Shown: positions 52,259 to 60,973, numbered from the stretch's first letter. The stretch: DNA of 64,000 bases from Brachybacterium nesterenkovii (GCF_900163655.1 NZ_FWFG01000081.1:41359-105358), one strand, 5' to 3'. The notes: generated by a model from the sequence alone, not told the origin. Translations and numbers: made by a program.

Positions 52259-52882
52259 TCACTTCCAGCCGGCGCGGCGGCGCGCGGCCTCGCGCGCGGC
52301 GACCTGCGTGCGGCGCTGCAGGCCCAGGGCGTGCAGGATCGCGGTGATGCGGTTCTTGACGGTCTTCTCGGCGATGCCGAGCTCGTCGGCGATCTCCTTG
52401 TTCGTGCAGCCGTCGCCGATGAGCTCGACGATCCGCTGGTCGGTCGCGGAGAGCTCGTCGTCCTCCTCGGGTGCCCGGGCGGGCCACACGGTCAGGCCCT
52501 CGGCCACGCGCTCGATGGCCACGACGATGTCGCGCGAGCGGGAGGACTTCAGAAGCATGCCACTGGCGCCGACCGCGCGGGACTCGCGCAGCGCCGAGTC
52601 GTCGTCGAAGGACGTGAGCACGAGCATCTTCTGCAGCGGTTCGAGCTCGCGGGCCCGGCGCATGACGTCGATGCCGGTGCCATCGGGCAGCTGGAGGTCC
52701 ACGATCAGCACCTCGGGGCGGACCGCGGGCAGGCGGCGCAGCGCCTCGTCGACCGTGGACGCCTCGCCCACGACCGAGAGGCTGGGGCTCGCATCGATCA
52801 CGGTCACGATGCCGCGACGCACCACCTCATGGTCGTCGACGATCATCACGCGCACGGGCGCGTCCGTGAGCTTCGCGGTCAT
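52259..52882 (-). CDS. NarL/DevR-type response regulator
   Basis: Predicted 207-aa regulator: receiver domain with acidic pair VDDHEV, phospho-acceptor Asp62 in LIVDLQLPDGTG, LVLTSFDDD and MLLKSSR; output domain LuxR-type helix-turn-helix GCTNKEIADELGIAEKTVKNRITAILHALGL. It is the likely partner of the convergent kinase gene, whose stop is 107 bp away. Paralogy to DevR/DosR fits the DosR-like boxes upstream of cydA. ATG at 52882 has GGAAGG upstream. Being on the opposite strand it needs its own promoter; no DosR-like box was seen in the 122 bp upstream. Confidence 0.92.
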   Translation of the reverse strand: MTAKLTDAPVRVMIVDDHEVVRRGIVTVIDASPSLSVVGEASTVDEALRRLPAVRPEVLIVDLQLPDGTGIDVMRRARELEPLQKMLVLTSFDDDSALRESRAVGASGMLLKSSRSRDIVVAIERVAEGLTVWPARAPEEDDELSATDQRIVELIGDGCTNKEIADELGIAEKTVKNRITAILHALGLQRRTQVAAREAARRRAGWK

Positions 52883-53004
52883 GTGGCCACCTTCCTGGTC
52901 ATTCAACAGGCAGAACGGTACCCGAGCCGAGGCTCCGAGGTGCACTCGACGCGGCCGAATGCCCGCACATCCGACACGGGGACCGCCGGGGCGATACTGG
53001 CCCG

Positions 53005-53532
53005 ATGACGACCGAGCCGCCGTGGACGCACCTGGGCGCCGTCGACGTGGGCGGACGGGACCGGACGGAGCTGCGCGCCGCCCTCGCCGGCGTCGGCATC
53101 GCCTTGAACGAGAGCGCGGAGATCCTGCTGGGTCTCGACGCGATCGAGGCGGGAGCCGGAGTCCTCGACCTGGCCTCGGCGACCCCCGCCGATCTGGGGC
53201 TGGCCGGGGGCGGTTCACTGCCCGCGATCTTCGCCGCCGCGTCCGAGCAGGGGCTCGCCCTCTGCCCCCTCGCCACCGCGCCCTTCCTGCGCCTCGTCCA
53301 CCGGGAGGACGAGTCCGTCGATCCCGAGCTCCGGCGGCACCGGCCGCCGGACGGGGCGCTGCACGTGGCCAGTCCCCTGCCGCCTGGTGGGACGGACATC
53401 CCCACGGGCTTCTACCTGCGGACCGTCTCCGGGCAGCGCTGGCTGCGCGGCTACCGGTGCGATGCGGACTATCGGCTTCCGCCCGACGCCGTCTTCGTGT
53501 TCGCTCTGGAGGGCGCACGGACGCGGCTCTGA
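53005..53532 (+). CDS. Conserved protein of unknown function
   Basis: Predicted 175-aa soluble protein. The N-terminal part is Ala/Gly/Leu/Asp-rich (ESAEILLGLDAIEAGAGVLDLASATPADLGLAGGG), the C-terminal part more conserved-looking (PTGFYLRTVSGQRWLRGYRCDADYRLPPDAVFVFALEG). No signal peptide, membrane segment or known motif is seen, and I do not recognise a family. GATACT ends 6 nt before the ATG, suggesting a leaderless mRNA. It diverges from the response regulator gene and precedes the toxin-antitoxin pair. Confidence 0.65.
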   Translation: MTTEPPWTHLGAVDVGGRDRTELRAALAGVGIALNESAEILLGLDAIEAGAGVLDLASATPADLGLAGGGSLPAIFAAASEQGLALCPLATAPFLRLVHREDESVDPELRRHRPPDGALHVASPLPPGGTDIPTGFYLRTVSGQRWLRGYRCDADYRLPPDAVFVFALEGARTRL

Positions 53533-53558
53533 CAGGTATTTCGTATTACACTTCCGGC

Positions 53559-53807
53559 ATGGAGACCATCGATGGCAAGCCGGTCACGCCCGAGATGATC
53601 CAGGCGTGGGCCGACGAAGCGGAGCAGGGGTACGACATCGAGAAGCTACGCCGACGCGGCCGCAAGCCGAACGGCGATGGTGCTGCCCGTGTCGTTCCCG
53701 TTCGCCTCGACGCGACATTGCTCGCGGCTGTCGACGCCCAGGCTGAGATCGAGGAGACGAACCGCTCGGATGTGATCCGCGCAGCACTGCGTGCGTACGT
53801 CGCGTGA
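53559..53807 (+). CDS. Ribbon-helix-helix (CopG-type) antitoxin
   Basis: Predicted 82-aa protein. The C-terminus is a classic RHH unit: VPVRLDATLLAAVDAQAEIEETNRSDVIRAALRAYVA, with the DNA-contacting strand followed by two helices. The N-terminal half (MIQAWADEAEQGYDIEKLRRRGRKP) would neutralise the toxin. It shares a 4-bp overlap (GTGA) with the next gene. A-T-rich TATTTCGTATTACAC just upstream is the probable promoter/operator, expected to be autorepressed. Confidence 0.85.
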   Translation: METIDGKPVTPEMIQAWADEAEQGYDIEKLRRRGRKPNGDGAARVVPVRLDATLLAAVDAQAEIEETNRSDVIRAALRAYVA

Positions 53808-54043
53808 GGATCAATCCGTCCGCCCTCAAGCACGGGATCACCGAAGAGGACATCCTGCACGCCGATTCTCATCGCGCCTACGAGAGCGAGCCCGACGGTG
53901 ATGTACCCGCGAAGCAGTTCGTCCTCGGCTGGGACGCGCGAGGACGTCTCCTCGAACTGGCGATCCTGACCTTCGATAGCGGTCACCGACTGGTCATCCC
54001 TACCATGAAGGCTCGACGGTCGTCGCTAACGCTGCTCGACTGA
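53804..54043 (+). CDS. Toxin of a type II toxin-antitoxin pair (BrnT/RelE-fold-like)
   Basis: Predicted 79-aa protein: SALKHGITEEDILHADSH, FVLGWDARGRLLELAIL and VIPTMKARRS resemble the small BrnT-like toxins with a RelE-type fold, which usually act as ribonucleases. GTG at 53804 overlaps the antitoxin stop (GTGA). The gene order antitoxin-toxin and overlap are typical of autoregulated TA modules. Both genes look intact. Converges on mutM, 11 bp away. Confidence 0.75.
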   Translation: MRINPSALKHGITEEDILHADSHRAYESEPDGDVPAKQFVLGWDARGRLLELAILTFDSGHRLVIPTMKARRSSLTLLD

Positions 54044-54054
54044 GGGATGGGCCC

Positions 54055-55065
54055 TCATCGCCGACGCTGGCACCGCGGGCAGAAGAAGCAGGAGCGCCCG
54101 CTGCGCACCTGGCGCCGCAGGGCGGTCCCGCAGCGCGAGCACGGCTCGCCCTCCCTGCCGTACGCCTCGAGGGAGCGGGCGAAGTAGCCGGAGCGCCCGT
54201 CGACGTTGACGTACAGCGCGTCGAAGCTCGTGCCGCCGACGGCGAGCGCTCGCTCCATGACCGCGCGGCAGGCGCGGAGGATGCGGTGGGCCCGCACCTG
54301 CGAGAGCGCCTGGCCGGGGGTGGCGTGGTGGGCGCGCGCGGCCCACAGGGCCTCGTCGGCGTAGATGTTGCCGATCCCGGAGACGAGGTCCTGAGCCAGC
54401 AGCAGGGACTTGACCGGTGCTCGGCGCCTCCGGATCGCGCGGGCGATCGCCGGGAGGTCAGCCGCGTCGTCGAAGACGTCGCGCGCGATGTGCGCCGCAT
54501 CCCGGGGCAGAAGGTCGTCGGGGCTCCCCCAGGCGCTCGTGCGGCCGTCGTCGGCCGTGACCAGCGGCGAGGTCCACAGCCCGCCGAAGAGGCGCTGGTC
54601 GATGAAGTCGACGTGCGAGCCGTCGTCGAGCGCGAGGCGGATGCGCAGGTGGCGGACGGGATCGGAGGCGGGCCCCTCGCTGGGGGCCGGGGCGCGGAGG
54701 TCCGCTGGGAGGTCGACGTCGGGCGGTGCAGCGTCGGGTGCCGCAGCGCCGGGCGATGCGGCGTCGTGCGCGGGGACCGCTGCTCTCGAGCGGACCCGCA
54801 GCTGCCCGCTCATGCCCAGGTGCGTCATGAGCGCGTGCCCGGTGTCGGCGCCATCGGGGTCGGCCAGGCGCCACCACAGGAACTTGCCGCGGCGCGCGAT
54901 CGCCGTGACGGTCGTGCCCACCAGCATCTGCTCGAGGCCGCTCGCTCCCCCGGCCTGGCGCCGTGCGCTGCGGGGATCGCGGATCTCGACACCGATGATG
55001 GTGCGGCCGACGGCGTGGGGTCCCAGGCCCCGCCGTACCACCTCGACCTCGGGCAGCTCGGGCAC
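54055..55065 (-). CDS. mutM: Formamidopyrimidine-DNA glycosylase
   Basis: Predicted 336-aa base-excision enzyme removing oxidised purines. (M)PELPEVEVVRRGL supplies the catalytic N-terminal Pro and Glu; RGKFLWWRL carries the conserved Lys; QDLVSGIGNIYADEALW is the helix-two-turn-helix; CSRCGTALRR with FFCPRCQ is the C-terminal zinc finger. It is 40-60 residues longer than usual because of an Ala/Pro/Asp-rich insertion (about residues 95-135) after MSGQLRVRSRA. GTG at 55065 lies five nt after the rnc stop. Last gene of the coaD-yceD-rnc-mutM set. Confidence 0.95.
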   Translation of the reverse strand: MPELPEVEVVRRGLGPHAVGRTIIGVEIRDPRSARRQAGGASGLEQMLVGTTVTAIARRGKFLWWRLADPDGADTGHALMTHLGMSGQLRVRSRAAVPAHDAASPGAAAPDAAPPDVDLPADLRAPAPSEGPASDPVRHLRIRLALDDGSHVDFIDQRLFGGLWTSPLVTADDGRTSAWGSPDDLLPRDAAHIARDVFDDAADLPAIARAIRRRRAPVKSLLLAQDLVSGIGNIYADEALWAARAHHATPGQALSQVRAHRILRACRAVMERALAVGGTSFDALYVNVDGRSGYFARSLEAYGREGEPCSRCGTALRRQVRSGRSCFFCPRCQRRR

Positions 55066-55070
55066 GTCGG

Positions 55071-55823
55071 TCAGCCCCGCGGGAGCAGCGGCTCCCCGCT
55101 CTCGGCGAGGACGGCGCGGACGGCGCTCGCGGCGGCGGCGAGCTCGGCGTCCTTCTTCGAGGCGCCCTGCCCGGTCGCGGTGACGGTGCCCTCGACCGAG
55201 ACCTCCGCGGTGTAGATCCGGGCGTGCTCGGGGCCCTCGCCGGTGATCGCGTAGACGGGCACGAGGCACTTCGCGGCGGCGATCTCCTGCAGACGGGTCT
55301 TGAAGTCGTAGCCGGCCTCGAGCATCTCGTCGCTCGCGAGCAGCGGTTCGAGCAGCGCGAGCACGTAGGCGCGGCTCGCCCCCTCCCCGAGCGCCAGGTG
55401 CACGGCGCCGATCACGGCCTCCATCGTGTCGGCGAGGATCGAGGCCTTCTCGCGGCCGCCGGAGAGGTCCTCGCCGCGGCCCAGGTGCACGAAGTCGCCC
55501 AGGTGCAGGCGTGAGCCGACGAGGGCGAGGGCGCGGGTGTTGACGATCGCGGCGCGCCGGGTGGCGAGGTCGCCCTCCGGCAGGGTCGGGTGGGCGCGGT
55601 AGAGCTCCTCGGTCACGGCCAGCCCCAGCACGGCGTCGCCGAGGAACTCGAGGCGCTCGTTGTGGGGCGTGCCCTCGTGCTCATAGGCATAGGAGCGGTG
55701 GGTCAGCGCGAGGTCCAGCAGGCCGGAGGCCCGCAGTGCCTCGCCCTGCTCGGGGGTCAGCGGCAGGCGCTCGAGGAGCGCGGCGGGGTCCTGCGCGGAG
55801 CGGGTGCGGCGAGACCGCGCCAT
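55071..55823 (-). CDS. rnc: Ribonuclease III
   Basis: Predicted 250-aa RNase III: nuclease signature NERLEFLGDAVLGLAVTE, second acidic motif ILADTMEAVIGAVHLALG, and a C-terminal double-stranded-RNA-binding domain (DFKTRLQEIAAAKCLVPVY to GQGASKKDAELAAAASAV). It processes rRNA precursors and structured RNAs. ATG at 55823 overlaps the yceD stop (ATGA). rpmF (L32), usually between yceD and rnc in bacteria, is not present here. Confidence 0.97.
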   Translation of the reverse strand: MARSRRTRSAQDPAALLERLPLTPEQGEALRASGLLDLALTHRSYAYEHEGTPHNERLEFLGDAVLGLAVTEELYRAHPTLPEGDLATRRAAIVNTRALALVGSRLHLGDFVHLGRGEDLSGGREKASILADTMEAVIGAVHLALGEGASRAYVLALLEPLLASDEMLEAGYDFKTRLQEIAAAKCLVPVYAITGEGPEHARIYTAEVSVEGTVTATGQGASKKDAELAAAASAVRAVLAESGEPLLPRG

Positions 55824-56479
55824 CAGCGCTCGCCCGCGGTCTCGTCGGCAGCGTCGCCCTCGGTGCGGTCGCGCCCGGTGCCGTCGTCTCCGGCACCCTC
55901 GCCCTCGGCACCCTCCGCGGGGGCGGTGCCGAACAGGCCCTGGAGCGCGGCGAAGCGGTCGTCGATCACGTCGTGGTGATGGTCCGGGTCGTCCTCGAGG
56001 CGCGCGCCGCACTGGCCGCACAGGCCCTCGCAGTCCTCGCGGCACAGCGGGGCCGCGGGCACGGCCAGCACGAGCGCGTCGTAGACGAGGGGGCCCAGAT
56101 CCACGGTGTCGCCCTCGAGGATCACGACCTCCGCGCGCTCCTCCTTCGACATCTCGTGGGGGATCTTCTCGGGGTAGGTGAACAGCTCGTCGAAGCGGAT
56201 CTCGATGTCGTCCTCGAGCGGGTCGAGGCAGCGCGAGCACTCGCCCACCAGGTGCGTCGCGGCGGTGCCACCGGCGTACACGCCCTCGACGACGGACTCG
56301 AGCGCGCCGATGACGTCGATGCTCCCGCCGGCGGAGATCCACATCGCGGCGGGCGGCTCGGCGGACTCGGGCACCGCGATGGTGCGGGAGATGTCCCGGT
56401 GGGCGCCGGGGCGGCCGATCAGGTCGACCGCGTCGAAGCGCAGGTCAGGGAGGGGGGAGTTCGGCTCGGTGGTCGTCAC
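55823..56479 (-). CDS. YceD/DUF177 family protein
   Basis: Predicted 218-aa protein of the YceD (DUF177) family. HLVGECSRCLDPLEDDIEIRFDELFTY and LCREDCEGLCGQCGARLEDDPDHHHD hold the conserved cysteine pairs, likely a zinc site. In plants and Escherichia coli the family is linked to 23S rRNA accumulation, and it is nearly always coupled to rpmF. Here the gene runs straight into rnc with no rpmF. The C-terminal 40 residues are acidic low complexity. Confidence 0.9.
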   Translation of the reverse strand: MTTTEPNSPLPDLRFDAVDLIGRPGAHRDISRTIAVPESAEPPAAMWISAGGSIDVIGALESVVEGVYAGGTAATHLVGECSRCLDPLEDDIEIRFDELFTYPEKIPHEMSKEERAEVVILEGDTVDLGPLVYDALVLAVPAAPLCREDCEGLCGQCGARLEDDPDHHHDVIDDRFAALQGLFGTAPAEGAEGEGAGDDGTGRDRTEGDAADETAGER

Positions 56480-56518
56480 GACCTCAGGATACGGGGCGCG
56501 GGCGGGGCCGGGCCCGGC

Positions 56519-57022
56519 TCAGGCGGTCTGTTCGCGCTCGGCGAGCGCCACGCGCAGGGCGCGCGCGGAGGCGGGCGGCAGCATCGCCTCGACGTCGCCG
56601 CCGAGCATCGCGACCTCGCGGACGAGCGAGGAGGAGATGTGGGCCACGGCGGGGCGGGCGATGAGCAGCATCGTGTCGATCCCCGCGAGGTGATCGTTCA
56701 TGCGGATCATCGGCTCCTCATAGGAGAGATCGGCCTGGCCGCGGATCCCGCGGACCACGGCGCCCGCACCGATCTCGCGGCAGAAGTCGACCAGCAGCCC
56801 GGCGGGAAGGGGCCGCACCTCGACGCTGTCCCCCAGGCCCTCGGCCTCGAGGGTCTCGCGGATCGCAGCGCAGCGGGTGTCCTGGTCCAGCAGCGAGCGC
56901 TTGGACGGGTTGTGGGACACGGCGGTCACCACGCGGTCCGCGATCGCCGCGGCACGGCGGGCGATGTCCAGGTGGCCGAGGGTGAACGGGTCGAAGGAGC
57001 CGGGCAGGACGACGGTGCTCAT
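56519..57022 (-). CDS. coaD: Phosphopantetheine adenylyltransferase
   Basis: Predicted 167-aa CoaD, the penultimate step of coenzyme A synthesis. VVLPGSFDPFTLGHLDIARRA has the TxGH-type nucleotidyltransferase motif, then VSHNPSKRSLLD, VVRGIRGQADLSYEEPMIRMN and AHISSSLVREVAMLGGDV. ATG at 57022 is preceded 7 nt upstream by TACAGT on the coding strand (57030-57035), suggesting a leaderless transcript, so coaD may have its own promoter inside the rsmD-GNAT-coaD run. Confidence 0.96.
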   Translation of the reverse strand: MSTVVLPGSFDPFTLGHLDIARRAAAIADRVVTAVSHNPSKRSLLDQDTRCAAIRETLEAEGLGDSVEVRPLPAGLLVDFCREIGAGAVVRGIRGQADLSYEEPMIRMNDHLAGIDTMLLIARPAVAHISSSLVREVAMLGGDVEAMLPPASARALRVALAEREQTA

Positions 57023-57027
57023 GCGCG

Positions 57028-57417
57028 TCACTGTAGTGCCGCGGCCGGGCACAGATCGGTGGCCAGCATCGCCCAAGTCATCGAGTCCAGCCAGCGGCCG
57101 CTGCGGTGCAGGGACTCCTCGCGGAAGAGCGTCTCGCGCCGCACCCCGATCCGAGCCATGATGCGCCAGGACGGCTCGTTGTCGCTGAAGCAGTGCGCGA
57201 CGATCCGCTCCTGGTGCAGCACGCTCAGAGTGCTCGGCGCGGTCGCCTCCATCCGGGCGGCGAAGGACGCGAGATCCGCGTACCGCGTCGGCGTGTACTC
57301 GGTGACCTCGGGCCGCGAGTACCAGGACCAGATCTCGGGCGCGTCCGAGGCGGTCAGCGGGCGCAGCTGCAGGCGCCGGGTCCGCGCCGGCCAGGTCAGG
57401 TCATCGGCCGCTGTCAT
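57028..57417 (-). pseudogene. GNAT acetyltransferase with internal deletion
   Basis: The 129-codon frame starts like a RimJ/RimL-type GNAT (ARTRRLQLRPLTASDAPEIWSWYSRPEVTEYTP) and ends like one (VAHCFSDNEPSWRIMARIGVRRETLFREESLHRSGRWLDSMTWAML), but the middle is missing: TLSVLHQ is joined directly to ERIVAHC. About 50-60 residues that normally carry the acetyl-CoA loop (Q/R-x-x-G-x-G/A) are absent. The frame is intact, so a clean in-frame deletion is likely, and the product should be inactive as an acetyltransferase. It overlaps the end of rsmD by 17 bp and precedes coaD. Confidence 0.7.
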
Positions 57418-58042
57418 GCATCCCCCGCTCGTCGTGCTCGTCACCGAGCGCGCCTTCCGCCTCGTCGACGGTCGACGGCCCGCCGTACTGGACGACGGTC
57501 TCGCCGTAGGCCTTGGTGCCGTCGTCGGCGTATTCGGCGGGCCAGACGAGGGGCGCGCTGCGCGAGGAGCGCTCGACGGCGACGACGGCGTCGGGCTCGA
57601 GGGCGGGCAGGAGTGCGACCAGCAGCTGCTCGAGGGCGGACGTCGGGACGTCGTAGGGAGGGTCGATGAGCACGAGGCCGAAGGGGGCCTCGCCGCGTCC
57701 GACGGCGGCGGCGAGGGCGGCAGCGGCCGCCTCGGCCCGGGCGGACTGCACGCGGGCGCGGTCGGCCAGTCCGAGGTCGTGCGCGGTGCGCGTGATCTGG
57801 GCGGCGGTGCGGGCGTGGGCCTCGACCAGCACGGCGTCGAGCGCGCCCCGGGAGAGGGCCTCGAAGGCCAGCGCTCCGGTCCCGGCGTAGAGGTCGAGCA
57901 CGCGGCGCCCGGCTATCGCGTCCCAACCCTGCAAGCGGGAGAACACGGCCTCGCGTACCCGGTCGGAAGTGGGGCGGGTCCGGCTCGAGGGCGGCCCCGG
58001 GACGGTCCTCCCGCCGAGCTCGCCGGCGATGATGCGGGGCAT
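57401..58042 (-). CDS. rsmD: 16S rRNA (guanine966-N2)-methyltransferase
   Basis: Predicted 213-aa RsmD. MPRIIAGELGGRTVPGP and TRPTSDRVREAVFSRL are the RNA-binding start; VLDLYAGTGALAFEALSRGA is the SAM site and LVLIDPPYDVP the catalytic D/N-PPY motif. It methylates G966 of 16S rRNA. The gene begins one nt after the recG stop and overlaps the deleted GNAT gene. Order recG-rsmD-coaD is conserved in actinobacteria. Confidence 0.95.
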   Translation of the reverse strand: MPRIIAGELGGRTVPGPPSSRTRPTSDRVREAVFSRLQGWDAIAGRRVLDLYAGTGALAFEALSRGALDAVLVEAHARTAAQITRTAHDLGLADRARVQSARAEAAAAALAAAVGRGEAPFGLVLIDPPYDVPTSALEQLLVALLPALEPDAVVAVERSSRSAPLVWPAEYADDGTKAYGETVVQYGGPSTVDEAEGALGDEHDERGMHDSGR

Positions 58043-58043
58043 C

Positions 58044-60311
58044 TCAGGTCCTCTCCACGTCGGGGTCGGCGTCGCGCAGGCGGTCGGCGACCGCGCGGGC
58101 GAGGCCCGGATGGGCATCGAGATCCGGGTCGTGCTCGACGACGCGGGCGGCCTGCTGGCGCGCCGCGTCGACGACGTCGGTGTCTGCGAGCATGTCGAGG
58201 TGGCGCAGCGTGGCGTGCAGCCCGGACTGGCGGGTGCCGACGAGGTCGCCGACGCCGCGGCGCTCGAGGTCGAGGCGGGCCAGCTCGAAGCCGTCGCGCG
58301 TCGCGGCGATCGCCCGCAGATGCTCGGCGGCCTCGGACTCGGGCGGCGCCGTCGTGGCGAGGAAGACGATGCCGGGATGCTCCCCGCGGCCCACGCGTCC
58401 GCGCAGCTGGTGGAGCTGGGAGATCCCGAAGCGCTCGGCGTCGCAGATCACCATCGCGCTCGCGTTGGGGACGTCCACGCCCACCTCGATGACGGTGGTC
58501 GCGACGAGCACGTCGAGCTCGCCCCCGCTCATCGCCCGCATCGCCTCCTGCTTGTCCTCGGTGCTCATGCGCCCGTGGAGCATGCCCAGGCGCAGGCCGG
58601 CCAGGCGGGGATCCGCCGCGAGGCGCTCGAGGGTCTGCTCGACGCCGCGGGGCGGATCGGCGCCCTCCGTCTGGCCTCCGGCCCCCTCGCCGCCTGCTCC
58701 CCCGGCACCCTGCCCTGCCCCGTCGGCCGCTTCGCCGTCGATGATGCGGGGGCAGACGACGAAGGCCTGCCGTCCGGTACGGACCTCCTCGGCGACGCGC
58801 CGCCACATGCGGTCCTCCCAGGCGGGGAGGCGCTCGGGCACGAGGAAGCTCTCGGTCCCGGCGCGGCGTGCGGGCATCTCGGTGAGGGTGAGCACGTCGA
58901 GGTCTCCGACGATCGCGAGGGCGGCCGAGCGCGGGATCGGGGTCGCGGTCATGACGATGACGTGGGGGCTGGAGCCGTCGGCGCCGCGGCGGCGCAGGGC
59001 GCGGCGGTGGTCGACGCCGAAGCGGTGCTGCTCGTCGATGACGACGAGCCCGAGGGAGGAGAACTCCACGCCCTCGGTCAGCAGCGCATGGGTGCCGATG
59101 ACGAGGCCCGCTTCGCCGCTGACGACGTCCAGGAGCGTGCGGCGGCGGTCCGCGGTGCGCTGGGATCCGGTGAGCAGGCGCACCGAGGTGGCCTCGGGCA
59201 CGCCGTCGAGGCGGCCGGCGCGACCGAGCTCCCCGAGCAGCTCGGTGATGGTGCGGTGGTGCTGCTCGGCGAGGACCTCGGTGGGGGCCAGCAGGGCGGC
59301 TTGGTGACCGGAGTCGACGGCCCGCAGCATGGCCAGCAGCGCGAGGACCGTCTTGCCGGAGCCGACGTCCCCCTCCAGGAGCACGGAGGTGGGGCGGTCG
59401 CGGGCGATGCGCTCGGCGATCTGCTCGGTGACCTGCTCCTGCCCGGCGGTGAGGGTGAAGGGCAGCCGCTCGCGCAGGCGGATCTGCAGCGGCCCGGCGG
59501 CGGTCAGGGCGGGGGCGGGCGTGAGGTCGTCGGCGGCGCGGCGCTGGGCGAAGATCGCCTGCAGCACGAACGCCTCCTCGAAGCGCAGATGCGCCAGGCC
59601 CCGCTGGGCATCGGCCTCTTCGCGCGGGGCGTGCAGGAGGCGCAGGGCCTCGGCGAGCGGGGGCAGGCCCTGGGAGCGCAGGACGGTCTCGGGGACCACG
59701 GGGGTGAGGACGTCGGCGTGCTCGAGGGCGGTGGCGAAGGCGGCGCGCATCGTCTTCTGGGTCGTCTTGCCCCGCAGCGGGTAGACGGGGACGGGCCGCA
59801 TGGCCTCGTCGATGGTGGGGCCGTCGTCGAGGACCACGTAGTCGGGGTGGACGATCTGCGGCTCGCCGCGGTGCTCCCCCGCCGTGCCGGAGACGAGGAT
59901 GCGCACGCCCGGGCGCAGGAAGCGGCGGTGGTACTCCACGAGGTGGCCTCGCGCGAGGAAGAAGGTGAGCGTGAGGGGGCCGCTCGAGTCCTCCACCGTG
60001 ACGAGCAGGAGGGAGCCGCGCCGGGCGCGCATGGGCCGGTCGCGCACGTCCCGCACGGTGACGACGGCGGAGATCTCCTCGCCGGCGGTGATGTCGGCGA
60101 TCCGGGCGAGCGGGCCGGGGACGACGTAGCGGCGCGGCGCGATGCGCAGCAGGCCGTCGAGGTCCACGGCGCCGAGGGCGCGCACGGCGGTGAGCTCCTT
60201 GCCGGAGAGGATCACGTCGAGGGGCGGCGGGGCGGGGGCGGCGGGGCGGTCCTGGACGACGAGCGGATCGGCGTCGGAGGGGAGGACGAGATCGATGCGG
60301 CCCTCGCTCAT
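58044..60311 (-). CDS. recG: ATP-dependent DNA helicase RecG
   Basis: Predicted 755-aa helicase that remodels stalled forks and Holliday junctions. The wedge domain occupies about residues 40-200 ([20 protein letters not shown]). Helicase motifs follow: [80 protein letters not shown] and [13 protein letters not shown] 30-residue Gly/Ala-rich insertion ([20 protein letters not shown]) lies in the second helicase domain. ATG at 60311 has GGGAGG five nt upstream. First gene of the recG-mutM block. Confidence 0.97.
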   Translation of the reverse strand: MSEGRIDLVLPSDADPLVVQDRPAAPAPPPLDVILSGKELTAVRALGAVDLDGLLRIAPRRYVVPGPLARIADITAGEEISAVVTVRDVRDRPMRARRGSLLLVTVEDSSGPLTLTFFLARGHLVEYHRRFLRPGVRILVSGTAGEHRGEPQIVHPDYVVLDDGPTIDEAMRPVPVYPLRGKTTQKTMRAAFATALEHADVLTPVVPETVLRSQGLPPLAEALRLLHAPREEADAQRGLAHLRFEEAFVLQAIFAQRRAADDLTPAPALTAAGPLQIRLRERLPFTLTAGQEQVTEQIAERIARDRPTSVLLEGDVGSGKTVLALLAMLRAVDSGHQAALLAPTEVLAEQHHRTITELLGELGRAGRLDGVPEATSVRLLTGSQRTADRRRTLLDVVSGEAGLVIGTHALLTEGVEFSSLGLVVIDEQHRFGVDHRRALRRRGADGSSPHVIVMTATPIPRSAALAIVGDLDVLTLTEMPARRAGTESFLVPERLPAWEDRMWRRVAEEVRTGRQAFVVCPRIIDGEAADGAGQGAGGAGGEGAGGQTEGADPPRGVEQTLERLAADPRLAGLRLGMLHGRMSTEDKQEAMRAMSGGELDVLVATTVIEVGVDVPNASAMVICDAERFGISQLHQLRGRVGRGEHPGIVFLATTAPPESEAAEHLRAIAATRDGFELARLDLERRGVGDLVGTRQSGLHATLRHLDMLADTDVVDAARQQAARVVEHDPDLDAHPGLARAVADRLRDADPDVERT

Positions 60312-60714
60312 CTCTGCCTCCCTGTTCCCGTCCGGCCTTGTTCGATCCGGCCTTGCTCAATCTGGTCTGGTTCCATCCGGATCGCGTTCGCGGACACGGT
60401 GTCGCGCGGCGTGGGACCATCGTGCCATCGTGGTCCGACGGACGACGCCCCGCGCCGTCCGGGTGGGGATGGCGCCCGAGAGGACGCGGCAGGACCTGCG
60501 GAGAGTCCGCCGACGGGGCGAACGGCCCGCACATGCCCTTCCCTGTGTCCGTTCCCACAGCATCCGCCGCCTGCGGGCCTGGGGCGGGCACCGGCCATGG
60601 GCTATGATTCTTCAGTTGCCGTGCGCCAGTGCTCGTCCTGCGATCCGCCCGGATCCGTCGGCGGACCACGGACGCGGAGCACCCCACAGCGAATCGAAAC
60701 CCCAGGAGACAGTC
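60312..60714. other. Divergent intergenic region recG/rpmB
   Basis: 403 bp with no supported gene. It includes short GATCCGGCCTTG-like repeats near recG and a TATGAT (60603-60608) that fits a -10 element for rpmB with a leader of about 100 nt. Confidence 0.5.
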
Positions 60715-60909
60715 GTGGCTTCCACGTGTGAAATCTGCGCCAAGGGCCCGAGCTTCGGCAAGAGCGTGTCCCACTCGCACCGCCGCACCTCGCGCCGCTG
60801 GAACCCGAACATCCAGTCCGTGCGTACCGTGATCAAGGGCACGCCCACGCGCGTGAACGTGTGCACCTCCTGCCTCAAGGCCGGCAAGGTCCAGCAGATC
60901 AGCGCCTGA
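60715..60909 (+). CDS. rpmB: 50S ribosomal protein L28
   Basis: Predicted 64-aa L28. [28 protein letters not shown] is the family signature, and the pairs CEIC and CTSC make this the zinc-binding (C+) form, meaning it is the version used under zinc sufficiency. GTG at 60715 has AGGAG six nt upstream. Monocistronic, divergent from recG, with its own terminator. Confidence 0.98.
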   Translation: MASTCEICAKGPSFGKSVSHSHRRTSRRWNPNIQSVRTVIKGTPTRVNVCTSCLKAGKVQQISA

Positions 60910-60939
60910 TCCCCGGCGGCTGCCGCCGCGGATCGACCT

Positions 60940-60973
60940 CGAAGGCCTCCTCCCGCTCGGGAGGGGGCCTTCG
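60940..60973 (+). terminator. rpmB terminator
   Basis: 16-bp inverted repeat with one G-T type mismatch (60940-60955 and 60958-60973), 30 nt past the rpmB stop. Confidence 0.7.
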
